The notes under the pieces were generated by a model. It saw only the letters and a program-made list of their open reading frames with translations. It did not search any database and was not told where the DNA came from. A stretch of 64,000 bases of DNA, from NCBI GenBank assembly GCA_010093685.1, contig MU006245.1:1-64000 (forward strand), written 5' to 3'. Position numbers and translations under genes: made by a program. Source of the DNA: Ophiobolus disseminans (lineage: Eukaryota; Ascomycota; Dothideomycetes; Pleosporales; Phaeosphaeriaceae). Shown piece by piece: positions 21,511 to 34,046 of this stretch (its first letter is position 1; each line of letters starts with the position of its first letter).

Positions 21511-23378
21511 GTTGCTAACCGTCAATACTTGGAATGGGGATATGGAGATGAAGAGATCGAAGGAATGAGACACTACCGAAGCACTAACAAGAGGCTCTTA
21601 AGCAAACGGACGCTTTGCCATGCGTTCGAAATCGCGCACGCGACACTTACCGCGTTCCTGGCCGTTGCGCCTCATGACGTATGCGTGATTGGAGCTGATG
21701 AAACGCCAATCCCACGCCGAGGAGCTATCTGCGGGCTGAGTAGCTCTCTTTCAACTTTTTCATGGCAGCAGTAACTGGGCGCCCAGGTTTCAATGTGCGA
21801 TGAGGACGCCCGGTGCGTACGTGGGCAAGACATCAAGTCGCGATGGGATGATTGGCGAAGAGATGCAATGCTGCACATTTGGAAGCTTAGCAGTCCGCGG
21901 AGGACGGAGTAGTGGCGCTAGAGATTTCGGCTTAGTCACCCTGTCCCAACTTCACTTCGACGACGCAACGATGCTTGACAAGCAGCACTATTGGAACAAA
22001 GCAATGATTCCTCACGGTGTAGGTCTGTTGCATAAGGGGTCCAAACATCTTAGCATACATTGCGGGGAGATATCATTGGAGTGACCACTTTTAGGTACAA
22101 GTCAGGAATTCTGTAATTTGAGCTCACTGCAATTTATCAACAATGCTTCACGATCTAGCTTCACTAGCAAAACGTCAGGCTAGTAACGATCCCTCACACA
22201 CCAGTCTTCAACGATTCGAAAAGGAGAATATTTCGCACACCCCCAGCTCAGTTTCAGCTCATCACCTACATCAAGCCCTAATTTCACTCCTATGACTACC
22301 CGGATCATCAAGCAAATAGCCCCGCAGCCACCGACTTCAATGTAGTACCAACAGCCTCATACCAAACCCCGAGTACATACAGAGTGAAGGTTTCAACCCC
22401 AGAAGCCAAGTATGCGCGTATTGTACATACTTCATCTAGAACGCATGAATAAGCATGTGTGAATCTTGTACTTCCTAAGACAAGAAGTGTGCCTTGCCTT
22501 GGCACCGGTCCCAATAATCGCTTACCCAGGTTCCGATGGCGACCCGGCACATGCGGGTGCGGCTTACGCCTGGAAGGTTAATTGCACGTAGGTCGTGCAG
22601 AGAGGATGCGGGATGGGTGGGTTGTTGGGATGTGTGTGGTACAGGGCGGGGAAGAGAGAAGAAGGGCTTGTTCATGCCGAAAAAGGTTGCGTGTAGCTAT
22701 CAAGTGTATATTGTAACCCAGGGTGTAGACTGTATGCGTGACGCGTGGTTGAGAAACTTGCGGAGAGATGTGAGTATGCCTTGGCTTGATTGATATTGTC
22801 GCGGACCCGGAACACTCCCTCTCTTCATCAAGGACATCCCGAGAAAGTTAATGAGTCTGTTGTTTGGTCTTGGGAAGTTGTGGTGCCATGCTTCCGGATG
22901 GGGACTGATGCGGGCTTAGAAAAACGATTTCAATCCTTCTCATATTGCGCGTGCCGATAGTGTTGCTTTGGAGATCCGATTTCGAGTGTAGGTAATTGGA
23001 GCTTACCGGATAATAGTATCAAATGTGGGCGCCAGGATGCCGAGTTGTGGAGACGTCCGCTTTCAGCCTTGGATAGATCAACGGTCGGTTCTGCAAACCA
23101 AATCTAGGTTGAACCAGTTTGTTTCTGAGGGACGACCCAAGCTTTTCGATGTCTAGATTTTCGCGTGTGGTTTCGTAGTCCGGTGAGGTGAAGAGTACAT
23201 TGAGATTGGAAGTCTTATGTGCATAGATTGCATGCCTCATGCAGGCACCCCACTTCTTATTCGAGAGCAACAAATCAGATCCAGGAAGAGACCACGAGGG
23301 AATTGGAGGGAAGAAGTTGGTACGGTCGCAAGTCGCAGCGAGTTGGTAAAGAGGACAGTAGGAAAGAAAAGGAGATGG
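21511..23378. other. Intergenic region, no gene seen
   Basis: Nearly 2 kb without a supported coding region. Frames of up to about 95 codons lack domains and splice partners. It holds the upstream regions of the PIN-like gene and of the small secreted protein gene. Confidence 0.55.
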
Positions 23379-23385
23379 TATATAA
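23379..23385 (+). promoter_or_regulatory. TATA box of the small secreted protein gene
   Basis: TATATAA, 87 bp upstream of the ATG at 23472, a usual position for a strongly regulated fungal promoter with a short leader. Confidence 0.6.
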
Positions 23386-23471
23386 GGACCTCGAGCATCG
23401 CCTTCAAATCAATCCTCACCACGCTCAACTCACCATCACGACTCCATCAGCAGCCGAATATTCTTACAATC

Positions 23472-24068
23472 ATGCGCTTCTTCCTTCCACTCGCAGCATT
23501 CGCGATGGGCGTCGCAGCCCTTCCAGCGAGCAATGTGGTTCGCGACGGGCCAGCGAACATCCTTTCGCTAGTGCAAGACGCCTTTGAGCATGCCCCCGTT
23601 GTTGATGGTGCTGAGCCATTCGTCATCGCAGGCTCTTCCAAGCGCAGTGTCGCTGTCAACGCGGTTGGGAAGTACCTCGTCAAGCGTGCCTTGGTTGTGG
23701 ACATTTGGCAAAACAGCGACAGGAATGGCCGTCACGAGGGTCTCTTCACAGACAGTAGGTTATTGGCGCATTCTCCCAAGTAGTATAGAAGCTATGTGTG
23801 CTAACCAAACGCAGCCAACAAATGCTACAACTTGGGAAACGGGTGGAACGATCAGGTGTCTTCTCTGTCGGTGCCGAATGGGTACGGCTGCGACTTCTTC
23901 AGGAACAATGACTGCAACAACAACGACAGCAGTAAGTTGCATAGACGAGTTTCTGAAGCGATCGCTAAATGCAGCGTAGGACTCAATGTTCCAGGCGGCG
24001 TATACGTTGCCAATCTTTCGACTTACGGCATGAACGATATGATCTCCAGCTATCGCTGCTACAACTAA
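23472..24068 (+). CDS. Small secreted protein, Kex2-type processing sites, four cysteines
   Basis: Exons 23472-23754, 23815-23931 and 23980-24068 give 162 residues. Intron 2 (48 nt) is placed to end at TAG 23979; the nearer CAG acceptor at 23974 would create a stop at once. Residues 1-17 are a signal peptide (MRFFLPLAAFAMGVAAL). Dibasic KR sites at 57-58 and 71-72 suggest a propeptide removed in the Golgi. The mature part (from about 73) has Cys98, 120, 128 and 160, enough for two disulphides, and Gly/Tyr/Asn-rich segments (VPNGYGCDFF, NVPGGVYVANLSTYGMND) that recall beta/gamma-crystallin-like small secreted proteins. That fold guess is weak. Possible roles are an effector-like or antimicrobial protein, or simply a cell-surface protein; none is shown by sequence. 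Confidence 0.75.
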
Positions 24069-24686
24069 GTCAAGTGGAGGCAATGACGAGGAAGGGACGA
24101 AGGGGATATGAGATGAAAAGTGACGGGGAAAATATAGGATTTTGATGGATTGTGAAGATTGACTGTACATTCGTGTCGCTCAAAAATGCTGCGATATTGC
24201 GATCGAGAATGGGAATTTGATTGAAAGGACTTCCCGCCTCATCGTGTGCTCGGGTGATGCACGTAAATCGATTGTGCTGCAGTTGCATTGGTCCAGTCGG
24301 CAGGAGGGCGTAAGGATTTGATCAGATAGCCTATTTGGTGTGAGTCTTGTCAGAAGCTACAGGCGAATCGTGAACAGCGATGCTGTGTTTTAACGGCATT
24401 CGGGTGAAGCGAGGCTGAGTTGGTGCGAGCTGAGGAAACGGCGATGCAGATGGCGCTTGTCGACCACGTGGGACGTGCCCTTAGCTCAGTTCGACGTCAC
24501 CGAAAGCTCGCTCATCCATGGATCACAAGCTACGAGCCTGCACCTATCATCACGCTTTCACCTTGACTACTTATGGCCTTGCCGAATTCCGCTTCTCGCC
24601 ATTGTGACTTGTTGCAGCTGTAGTGCCGTGTGGAGGAAGAAGGAAAACAAACGCAAAGCAGGATCCAACACTCGTTTGTCGCAAGA
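24069..24686. other. Intergenic region, no gene seen
   Basis: 3' flank of the small secreted protein gene and promoter of the Sif2/RMD1-like gene. No coding frame is supported. Confidence 0.55.
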
Positions 24687-26275
24687 ATGGCGTCGAGCTC
24701 CACGGAAACCACTCCCCTAATCTCGTCCCTGTCGAATGCTGGCAGCCAAGTGCCTCCTAAGCCAAAGGCACAGCGTACCGTCACGTTCAATCCCACGGTC
24801 CAGTCTACACCAAGCGTCCCATCTCCAGCCCGAGCGAACTCGCATGGCGCCCAATCTTCCGGCGCCAGCCCCGGCGGCCAGCCCATGCTGTCGTCGCTCA
24901 ACAGCAAGCTGCGACGAAGAAACAGCTCGGGCGCGCCGGTAAGAGGGCCACCCGCCCCGAAGATCGGCCCACAAAGGACCACTCGAACGGCGCAGAAACT
25001 GAAGCTGCTTCCGGATCCGTCCAACGACGACGGCGAAGATGAAGAGAGCGGCCGTGACGTATACGTGCAGTACACAAGGATAAAGGATCCGACGGCGAGG
25101 AGAGATGCTGCTCGCTTGGGCAAGGCAGACCGAGACCGCCTACCCAGAGTCACGGCATACTGCACGTCATCGTCATATAAATTGGACGACCTCATGCGCT
25201 TCCTCAAGGGCAAGCAGAAGCTAAGGGGCGCCCTACCGAAGCGCTTCGACGAATGCATATACTCGCCCTATAACTACGGGACTAAGGGATCCGAAGCTGT
25301 CGCGAGTACCGCCGTGCTCGATGGCGTGGACGGACCGCGTCAGCGAAGATTCTCCGACAGCGCGATTGAGATCGACCACGAGAATGAGAGACGGAGAGAC
25401 AATCTCATCGACCTCAATGACGAGGGCGACGCGCCAAATATCGGGTACGACGAGGATACGGACCGGCCTACGCGACCCCAAATCATGCATGCAGACTCGG
25501 ACCCTACAATGGAAACGCCAGACTTTGACATCCAGGTCCATACACCTGAAGTCTTCTTGTTCGAATATGGGACTGTGGTGATATGGGGCATGACGTTGCA
25601 GGAAGAGAAGCGGTTCTTGAAGGAGATTGCTAAATTCGAAGTCGATAAGCTCGGTAAGGACGAGGTGGAGACGGAAGAGTTCAACTTCTACTACACGCGC
25701 GAGTACCAGGCACGCATCTACAACGACTTCATCAGTTTGCGCGAGAAGAAGAACTACATGATCAAGCTTGCCATCAGCCACGGGCTCTCTCAGAGCGTCA
25801 AGACGTCGCTTTTCGAGGACCTGGTGGACAACACCATTGACGATACCAAGGACATCCCGGCGCAGATTGCAAGCTCGGGCAAGATCAATCTTAACAAGAA
25901 GCAAATCAACATGCAGATTGGCGAGCTCTTCATACTGCGCATCAGCATCCATCTGCAGGGCTCGGTGCTCGACGCGCCAGAGCTCATGTGGGCGGAACCA
26001 CAGCTGGACCCCGTCTACCAGGCTGTGCGGAGCTATCTGGAGATGGACCAGAGAGTCAGTCTCTTGACGGAGAGGTTGAATGTCATTGGCGACCTGCTGG
26101 CTGTCCTCAAAGACCAGCTGACGGTTACGCATGTAAGTATCCTGAGTTTCTACTGAGGTGCTTTTCTGACAAGACGCAGGGCGAACTACTCGAATGGATC
26201 GTCATCATCCTCATCTTTGCCGAAGTCATGGTCGCAGCGATCAACATTTTTGTCGACCTCCACGCAGCAGACTAG
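24687..26275 (+). CDS. Sif2/RMD1-like DUF155 protein
   Basis: Exons 24687-26132 and 26180-26275 (47-nt GTAAGT...CAG intron, phase 0), 513 residues. The ATG at 24687 opens MASSSTETTPLIS. A disordered Ser/Pro-rich N-terminus (1-130) is followed by the DUF155 domain (about 225-475), recognisable from VFLFEYGTVVIWGMT, EEFNFYYT and LSQSVKTSLFEDLVDNTI. A C-terminal hydrophobic segment encoded mostly by exon 2 (LLEWIVIILIFAEVMVAAIN) is the single membrane anchor. The family includes S. pombe Sif2/Sif3 and S. cerevisiae Rmd1/Rmd8, with RMND1 the mitochondrial relative. Molecular activity is not well defined. If exon 2 were missed, the anchor would be lost. Confidence 0.9.
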
Positions 26276-26697
26276 GCGACGTGCCACATTGTACATATCC
26301 TGTTTCCCTTTTGTAATATACTGTACTCGAAAAGTCGAGCCGGTAGAGCTGCTCATTTCACATCACGGCGTCGAGGCTATCTCTCGTAGAAAATTCGGCG
26401 TTCAAGCGGAACTGGGTGGGATCTATTTGTAGCGTCGGTGAAGAGTAATAAGCGTAGTGTAGACGTCAGGCGCAGAAATGCAGTACTATTGAGGGCTAGC
26501 CGTTGGTGTCATAACAGTCCCATATAACGTCGCATGTTGCATGTGGACCACGCCGGACGGAGCTTGGCGAAGCTCCGCTGAACCCTGCGAGTCCTACCGG
26601 TATAGTCGGGCCAGTGCGACCCCATTTCTTAGAGCCGCCCTTTTGAGCATCGTTATATCCTCGCCCTCCCGTCTTGCGCCCCAATGAGCCGTCCCAG
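26276..26697. other. Intergenic region with PIK1 promoter
   Basis: 422 bp between the Sif2/RMD1-like stop and the PIK1 start; no gene seen. Confidence 0.6.
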
Positions 26698-29600
26698 ATG
26701 AGTTGGAATCTTCTCGAGCGCTTCATAGAGTCGGACCACTTCAACACGGACCCGTCGCTGGCAGTGGCCTATCTTGCGTGAGTACCAGACTTGAAGCCAC
26801 AGCACCGCCGCATGCAGCACCCGCCCTCACCGCACCGCCGAATACACTCGATATGCTGACCGCGCACCCCCAGACGCTATGCAGACCACGTCGGCATCCA
26901 CTACGTCCTCTGCTCGAAGCTGCGCCAGTTCGCGTATGAGGAACTCGAGTTCTTCCTCCCGCAGTACGTCGCCGCATACTCTCCCGACACCCACGCGAAC
27001 ATGTAGCTTACAAAGCGGGCGACAGGCTATGCCACCTCCTCATCAGCATCGACAATGAGTCCATGGCGCTGGAGGAATTCATAATCGACCTGTGCGAGGA
27101 ATCCGTCAATGGCGCGCTGCTGGTGGGTCCCCCGGACACTGTGTCTTCCGCTAGCCGGCGTGTGGGTACTAATATACACGCCAGACCTTCTGGCTCTTCC
27201 AGACATACCTACACGACCTCGGCAGCGTCCCCAACTCGGTCGCCTTCAAGACGTGCCGCCGCATCTACAACCGCGTTCAGCGCATCGTCTTCGGGTCTGC
27301 CGAGCCCCAGCGGCGGGAGAAGATCAAGGAGAACGTGCTGCCCGTGACTGTCCTCGCGAGTCTGGTGCTAGCGAGCATTGCCGTGCCCTTCCTCCCCGCG
27401 CATGCTGGGCCCTTGGCGATAGCGCAGGCGCGAAAGCCGAGGCCCATCGAAGACATCATTTCCGACAATGTTCAGACGGCGAAGGTGGGGCGGAGCAAGA
27501 CGGTCGTGGGAGGCTCCCCGCGCATAAAACAGAGACGGAATGGCCAGGGACACTCGGACCCTGAGGACGGGCGCATCTCCAAGGCGCCTTCGCCGCGGCC
27601 AAAGGAGGCGAGGGACCAGCGAGACCAGAAAGACCTGAGGAGACAGGCGGCTTCTCGGGCGCCGGCCATGGTGCGCGCTCCCTCTGCACAACACCGGCCG
27701 TCCCTGCTGGCAATGGACCCCGAGGCGCGCCTTAGCTCCTCCTCCTTGCCCGACTTCCGCGAGCCAAAGTCTTCCCCACTGCCTACGCCACCTGCGACTG
27801 CAGGGCTGGGACCAAATCCAGACCACCATGTCGCTCGGAAGCACGTGCCTCGGCCGCTCACACCGACTGCCCTCAATCGACCACAGAAGGTTCGCCTGCT
27901 ACGGTCCAATTACTTCCGCAGCGAAACGCAGTTTCTGAGCGCTTTGGAGGACATTTCCAATCGCCTGGTCATTGTGCCAAAGCCTGCGCGGCTGAGTGCT
28001 TTGCGGGCAGAGCTCGCCTTGATTGCGCAAGATCTGCCAGCAGAGGTAGACATTCCTACACTTTCTCCCCCCACTCTAAAAGATGGCATCGCCTCGCAAA
28101 GTCAGCACCACCGCATCGTGCGCATCAACCCGGCGGAAGCCACCAGCCTTAACAGCGCCGAAAGAGTGCCGTATCTCCTCATGGTGGAAGTGCTGAAGGA
28201 GGACTTCGATTTCGATCCAGATACGGAACAGAACCAACAACTACTGGAGAAGCTCATGTTCGAGAAGGGCACATCATCAAAACGGCGGCTTTTTGACATT
28301 ACTAATGCCGAGTATCTGGCACTTGACAGGACACCGCCTAATGGCTCCGACAGCGTCTTCGAGCCAGCTAACGGAGACCTTAGTAGCACCTCGCTCATCA
28401 AGGGCGGAGACGAGGACGATATTTCTTCTGGCATGGCGCAGGTCACTCTCCCACCAACAGCCGCCAATGGCAAGGCCGCACCACCCAGATCATCGAGCGG
28501 TGCGAACACTCTATCTTCAATGGCATCGCTATCCACCCCTCGAACTTCCGACTCAGCCATTAGCCGGTCGAATAGTCCAACTCCCGCAAGGCGCATGACT
28601 CTCCCAGCAAATGCGAACCGAGGGAACCAGGGGGCTGACCAGCCAGACTTCTCAGCACTCGCAACCCACATGCGAACGGCCGCGCAAATGCTAGCACAAT
28701 TGGAAGCTAGTGGCTCAAAACGGCCAAAGAGCGAGGTTGCAGCAATCAAGGCCAAAATCATCGCAAGCATGCAGAACCTGGAGGAGCAGAACTTCATGGC
28801 TGAAGACCAAGGGCCCACATTCGACACAATCATGGCAGAGACAGATCCGACAGCAATCACAGGAGAGCCAGAAGAGCTCGAAGAAGGTCTGACAGTTGGA
28901 ACCAACTCCGGAGCAGGCGCCGCGCGTATGGAGAACGATCTCAAGACTGGTGGCATGCGAAGAAAAGGCGACCGAGACGATCCCAGCGCCGCCACATTCG
29001 GCGAAGAATGGAGCGCCAAGCGCGAACGCATACGCCGCTCCTCCCCCTATGGCCACATGAAGAATTGGGACCTCATCAGCGTGATTGTCAAAACAGGCGC
29101 CGACCTCCGCCAAGAAGCTTTCGCGTGCCAACTCATCCAAGTCTGCACCCGTATCTGGGAAGAAGCTGACATACCCGTTTGGACGAAACGAATGCGCATT
29201 CTCGTCACCGGCGAATCCTCAGGCCTCATCGAGACTATTACGAATGGTGTATCCCTCCACAGCCTCAAACGCAGCTTAACACTCGCCAGCATAGCAGCCG
29301 GCACGAATCCTCGCAAACGCATCGCTACGCTACAGGACCACTGGCGCAAGACCTTTGGCGAACCAGATTCCGAAGCTTACGTCGCGGGCGTGAGTGCTTT
29401 TACCAAGTCCCTCGCCGCATATAGTGTAATCAGCTACGTCCTCCAACTCAAAGACCGCCATAACGGAAACCTACTAATAGACAACATGGGCCACATCATA
29501 CACATCGACTTCGGCTTCATGTTATCCAACTCCCCCGGCTCAATGGGCTTCGAAGCCGCGCCCTTTAAACTGACGCAGGAATACGTCGACGTGCTTGGCG

Positions 29601-29962
29601 GCCTGGCGTCACCGGCGTTTGACGAGTTTAAAAAGCTATGTAAACTTGCGTTCCAGGCGCTGAGGAAGGAAGCGGAGAGGCTTATTATGCTCGTCGATCT
29701 TATGAGTAAGCAGAGTCGTATGGATTGCTTCAAAGCTGGGGCGGCGAGTGTGACGAATTCTCTGAGGGCGAGGCTGATGCTGCATTTGAGTAAAGAGGAG
29801 GCAGAGGGGTTTGTGGAGGAGCTTGTTGCGAAGAGCGTGGGGAGTTATTATACGAGGCTGTAAGTGCTGTGTTGGTGTTGTGGGGTGTGGGTTTTGAGAG
29901 GGTGAAGCTAATACGGGCATAGGTATGATACTTTTCAGTACCGCACGCAGGGGATATATTGA
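26698..29962 (+). CDS. PIK1: Phosphatidylinositol 4-kinase PIK1
   Basis: Five exons: 26698-26777, 26874-26963, 27026-27122, 27185-29859 and 29923-29962, total 993 residues. Each join restores the family sequence, for example EEFIIDLCEESVNGALL to TFWLFQTYLHDL. The N-terminal lipid-kinase-unique helical region (about 1-140) is followed by a long disordered Ser/Pro-rich linker carrying the frequenin-binding region in homologues, and the C-terminal kinase domain (about 690-990). The catalytic loop KDRHNGNLL lies near residue 847 and the metal-binding HIDFGFML near 863. The last 40-nt exon supplies the conserved C-terminus (LYDTFQYRTQGIY); stopping at the TAA at 29861 would omit it. PIK1 makes PI4P at the Golgi and in the nucleus and is essential in yeasts. 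Confidence 0.92.
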
Positions 29963-31444
29963 AGTTTGGGGATGCGGAAATAAAGGTTCGTACGCTTTTG
30001 TGCGAACGCTGTTTTGGCATAGTGCATTCTGGGCGTATCGCTTGCCTTTGGGGGTGCTTGGATAGACTGAGATCGAAGTGTTGCATCTGGCATCTTAATC
30101 TTCAAAACATATCCTTACCGCAAAATTACTCATGGTCTATTCTTTCGCGTTCTCGGCCTTGCTTTGCATGTGGATGAAGTCGCTCTAAGACATTCCACTC
30201 TAGCACTTACGCTGTTCCTGTCCTTCTCTGTCAGTAGCCCGTCTCTTCGTTCACTCTCACTCTTAAGTTCTCGGTATCTTGTTGTTTCTTTCCTAGTTCA
30301 GCTTATGGGTGACTTTAGTGACTATCGCGCCGCTTCCAAGTGCTCAAGCAGCGTTCTGGGTGGTTGAGGCTGTGAAGGCGGAAGATGGAACGAGGTATGT
30401 GATATGTGGTGTTGTGCTGGTGATAGGATAGGTAATCTTAGTGAGGATGCGGAACACTAGGTTCGGGATACGTGATATGTGCTGGTAATGGGATGGCTGA
30501 CTTGACCAAGAATGGGGGGTGGATGGATTGTAATAAGATAAGGTCAGAAGCCGATTGGGTGTGAGGTATAGTGGGCGGGTGGGAGGTGTTGATGTGTGTT
30601 AATCGGAGTGGAGTTTGAGGTGAGTATGAGTTTTTAGATTGCTGATTCCAGGGTAGGTGTACTGTTTTGTCGTACTGTGTGGATGTCGATTTTGCATGTC
30701 TTGTTCGGGGTATGTGGATTTCCTACTTGGTTCCTACCGCTCGTATTTTGTTATTGGTAGCAAGCCCGGATTTGCCGGTTGAGCGAGCCATTTGTCGCTT
30801 TCCTTTGGCAAATTCTCACGTATGTGATATGGAAGGAGAATGAAGGACTGAGTTGATTGTATAGCTATGAACGAGGGAAGCTATATGTATGTGTAGAATG
30901 AGAGAGCGTAGGAATAACCCTGATAGCATGCAACACAAGTTGATGTGCAGCCTGACGCCACTGCTGTATCCTTGGGATTGTGAGGTGTATGACCCGCTTC
31001 GATTTGCTTGTTGAGCTGTAGTGTAGCACCGGTCAACACAGTTGCTGGTTATTCTATCTGGAGAGATACGTCTTCCAATCAGTACAGTTTGATGCAAGGC
31101 AGTTGTTGACTGGTATGCATTCTGCCTTAACAAGATGGAGATTTTCGTGATCGCGAGTGTGACTCTGTGCTGCAGGTGCATGCACTTCGCCTCCGCACAA
31201 GAGACGCTTTGGTTCTGGTTTCGATATGTGCCTCCTTGGATCCATAAACAGGACGCTCCATACAATTTCAGAGCAAACGAAAGACGCTTATCTGGTAAGC
31301 TTGCGGTTCAGTGGCTTCCGCTTGCATGGTCCGGTCAAGACGGAGTGCATCGCGTAACCGAAAACAGCGGCATCGCAGTGTGCCTTCCACAGAGAAAATC
31401 TTCAGCCTCTCGTAAGTTGCCCTTCTTGCCCCTCTTACTCTCAG
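29963..31444. other. Long intergenic region, no gene seen
   Basis: 1.5 kb of T- and G-rich sequence after PIK1. Open frames on both strands at 30816-31265 and 31135-31440 overlap each other and carry no recognisable domain. An upstream exon of the AAA-ATPase-like fragment could lie here but could not be placed. Confidence 0.5.
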
Positions 31445-32827
31445 CCTGCTGTATATCGCTATTGCTGAGAGGAAGATTACTTACCCTCTCTACTTTTACC
31501 ACTTCCTTCGAATTCATCCAACGTACCCTCGACGCCAGACAAAACCAGAGGTTGTCACCTCGCGCTCTAATGGTGCGTCTGCTGAACACGATGATGAACA
31601 TGGTACAGAAGCTCCGCTGGATTCTGAACCCCACGTTCCAAGAGTCGGGGATACTACCAGTGTGAAGAGTGAGCCTGTTGTAAACTTCTCGAATATCCTA
31701 GTTCCACCGTGGTTCTTAGAGAATTGTGTCAAGACCAGTGAGGAGATGAAAAACTTTCCCACGAGACTGGCCTTATGTGACCACGATGAAGACAACAAGT
31801 GTGTACCTGAATTAGGGCCAGCGACAAACGGCACACATGTCGTGGAGATTGATACTGCGGTATATCGGGCTTTGTATCTAGTTCGACAACTACATCTTGC
31901 AACCGTCGGCACTCTCAGCAACAATCATGATTTTGGGAGGAAGTCACTGTACCTCAGGTACCCAGATCATGTAAAACTGCCTGAAAACAGGTGTTTCTTC
32001 CAGGCTGTTGTGGAGTTGTATGCCAAGGAGATCGGTGCTCACCTCATCACTTTAGAAACGGACGACATCTTAGATTTGGCACAACACTTCGCTAGCTCTG
32101 CTGAAAGAACGACTTATATTGACGCCGACTCTAGCCTGTCGTTGTTCTTCGAACTGGCAAGCGTAAAGTTAAAACAAGCATCGTCTCTGCATGCGTTAGA
32201 TGGATCGTTGGGATATCTTTCGTCTACTCAATTATCCTCAGGCGATTATGCGCATTCTACTTGCTCGTCCAAGTATCAGTTCCCGTTTTTCTCGCTTCTG
32301 GAAATTCCACTTCTGAAAGGCACCAAGGAAACTCTCCCGCAAATTAACTTGACTGGAACACCTCTTCTTGTTCACATTCCGGATATTCATCACTATGAAA
32401 GTCCTCCCCCAGATCCACACGATGTTTCCGAGGACTCCTGAGAACAAATACGTCTGAACCAATCTATACATGGAATTCGTTCGCGAATGGTCTCTCTCTC
32501 GCTCCTCTGCCCACAGGCGATGGTCGTATCAAAGCATGCAGTTTGCGTTCCATCCAACAAATGGCATCAACAACGACTACACTGGTAGTAACTTCTAGCA
32601 AAGATGTAACCTCAGGGTCTGCTGAGAAAATTCTTTGCCTGATCGAGGCCGGTTCGAAACACAAGGCAACACCAATGTGCCTGTTACAATCAGGCAATAA
32701 GCAAATTCCTAGAACTACCGAATCACTACTCTGTGAAACACGAGATAGAATGCTTGGAGTCTCAGACGAGCTCTGCGGGCAGGATCCGTTACCAAGCTAT
32801 CTTCTAAGACACCTTGTAAAGGGCTGA
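31445..32827 (+). pseudogene. N-terminal part of an Msp1-like fungal AAA-ATPase; AAA domain absent
   Basis: The frame is open from about 31415 to the TGA at 32441 and has no ATG near its 5' end, so the first exon is missing or upstream. The text SLYLRYPDHVKLPENRCFFQ, then AKEIGAHLITLETDDILDLA and TPLLVHIPDIHHYE resembles, from memory, the N-terminal region of large fungal Msp1-like AAA proteins. A second segment (about 32519-32827) joins by a possible intron (weak GTCCTC donor near 32400, CAG acceptor at 32518) and carries the LVVTSSKD-type strand. Then a stop follows and the Walker A/B AAA module that should come next is not found in the 1.2 kb downstream. It could be a decayed gene or a shortened derivative. 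It directly precedes the caspase gene. Confidence 0.5.
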
Positions 32828-34046
32828 AGCCTTGATTGATAGTACTTGGCGTGTGGCCTTCGTTGTGGCTATGATAAGCTGAGAGCCTGGGTGCTGTGGG
32901 ATCCCTCGGTGGAATCCTTGGAGCTTCGTCGGCGCTCTAAGAATCTCTAGAAGCTTCTCGAAGACAGCACCACGGGACACATATAAACTCAACACAAGCG
33001 TAGGGTAGCTTCTCCATCGAATTAATTACTGTTTACCTTGCACTTATGATTAACCCATCGCACCCTTACAGTAATCGCTGTACTGTTTGGCTGTCATGAG
33101 CCCGCCCTTCTAAGGCCCAAAGGCAGACACTACCAGCTAGTCGGATCGTGCTTCATTGAAGGACTGATGAAAAGGGAAGCTGTGCCAGACAGCGAAGCAG
33201 GCAAGATCCCCACGGACACAATTTCCCTTTGTTGAGCATCTGGGGTTGGCGCTTCATGTAAAAACGCGGGCGCATGGACGATGTAAATAGCATATCAGAA
33301 CCTATCCTGTCGATTTCGTACATGCCAACAACTAAATGAAGGAAGACGCTCAAGAAGAGAGAAATCTCTATCAACAACCCACGATACATCACCCTGGAAG
33401 CAGAGCGCTACCCATCATACCATGATAACGTGACATCCTCTTCATCCACCAAAAATACATTGATCACCATCTTAGCAATGTCACAATCTCTGTTCATTAT
33501 CCTATTCAATGCTCTTACTAGAACACACATCGTTTATCATCGCAGCTCCTCGTTGAGGGGAAAAGCATGCGTACTCACATTTTGAGGTCAAAAGAGGTTA
33601 CCAGCAGCAGCAGCAGCAGCAACATCAAAGTAACATCATAGCATGCATGGATCTCTTCTTTGTCAACCCATCAAATTCCACCACCGATTTCCAAGGCAAC
33701 GCACATTAAGAACCTCCCGACGTCTACATACGCTCCTCGCACAAGTTTTGCAGTCTCAACCGCCAAGCCTATCCAAACAAGGCCGCTAATCTCCGCGCAT
33801 AATCCTATCGTAACACTTCCCCACGAAGCTGATTAAGCATGTGGCACATAGGACCCCGCACTTCTTCGCCGCTCGACTGATTCTTGTACCACCCATCGAG
33901 GTACGATTTGTCTTAGCTTAGATTGTGACGATACCCGCAGCTAACCCTCTCGTACGGCACAGGACCTTCAGTGTGTCTTGAAGACATCTTACCACCGCTG
34001 CGTCGATTCAGCTGACCTCGACAGCCGAGCTTGGATAAAATTGGTC
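32828..34046. other. Intergenic region upstream of the caspase-like gene
   Basis: No supported gene. It contains a CAG triplet tract (33602-33620). An open frame extends upstream of the caspase ATG to a TTG at 33978, so a 5' exon ending in this interval cannot be excluded; a candidate acceptor CAG precedes GACCTTCAG at about 33961. Confidence 0.5.
33602..33620. repeat. (CAG)n trinucleotide tract
   Basis: Six CAG units within the upstream region of the caspase-like gene. Confidence 0.85.

Noticed and set aside
24530..26132. Antisense open frames of 242 and 299 codons
   Set aside because: They lie opposite the Sif2/RMD1-like gene in a G+C-rich, codon-biased region; mirror frames are expected and show no domains.
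28102..29031. Antisense 309-codon frame
   Set aside because: Shadow of the PIK1 coding strand, rich in Ser and Leu, with no start or splice context.
30816..31440. Open frames on both strands after PIK1
   Set aside because: They overlap head-on and neither has recognisable features; one might contain a 5' exon of the AAA-like fragment but I cannot place it.
33978..34046. Upstream extension of the caspase gene
   Set aside because: The extension begins with TTG, not ATG; the first ATG at 34047 coincides with the conserved start of the protease domain. An upstream exon remains possible but unsupported.
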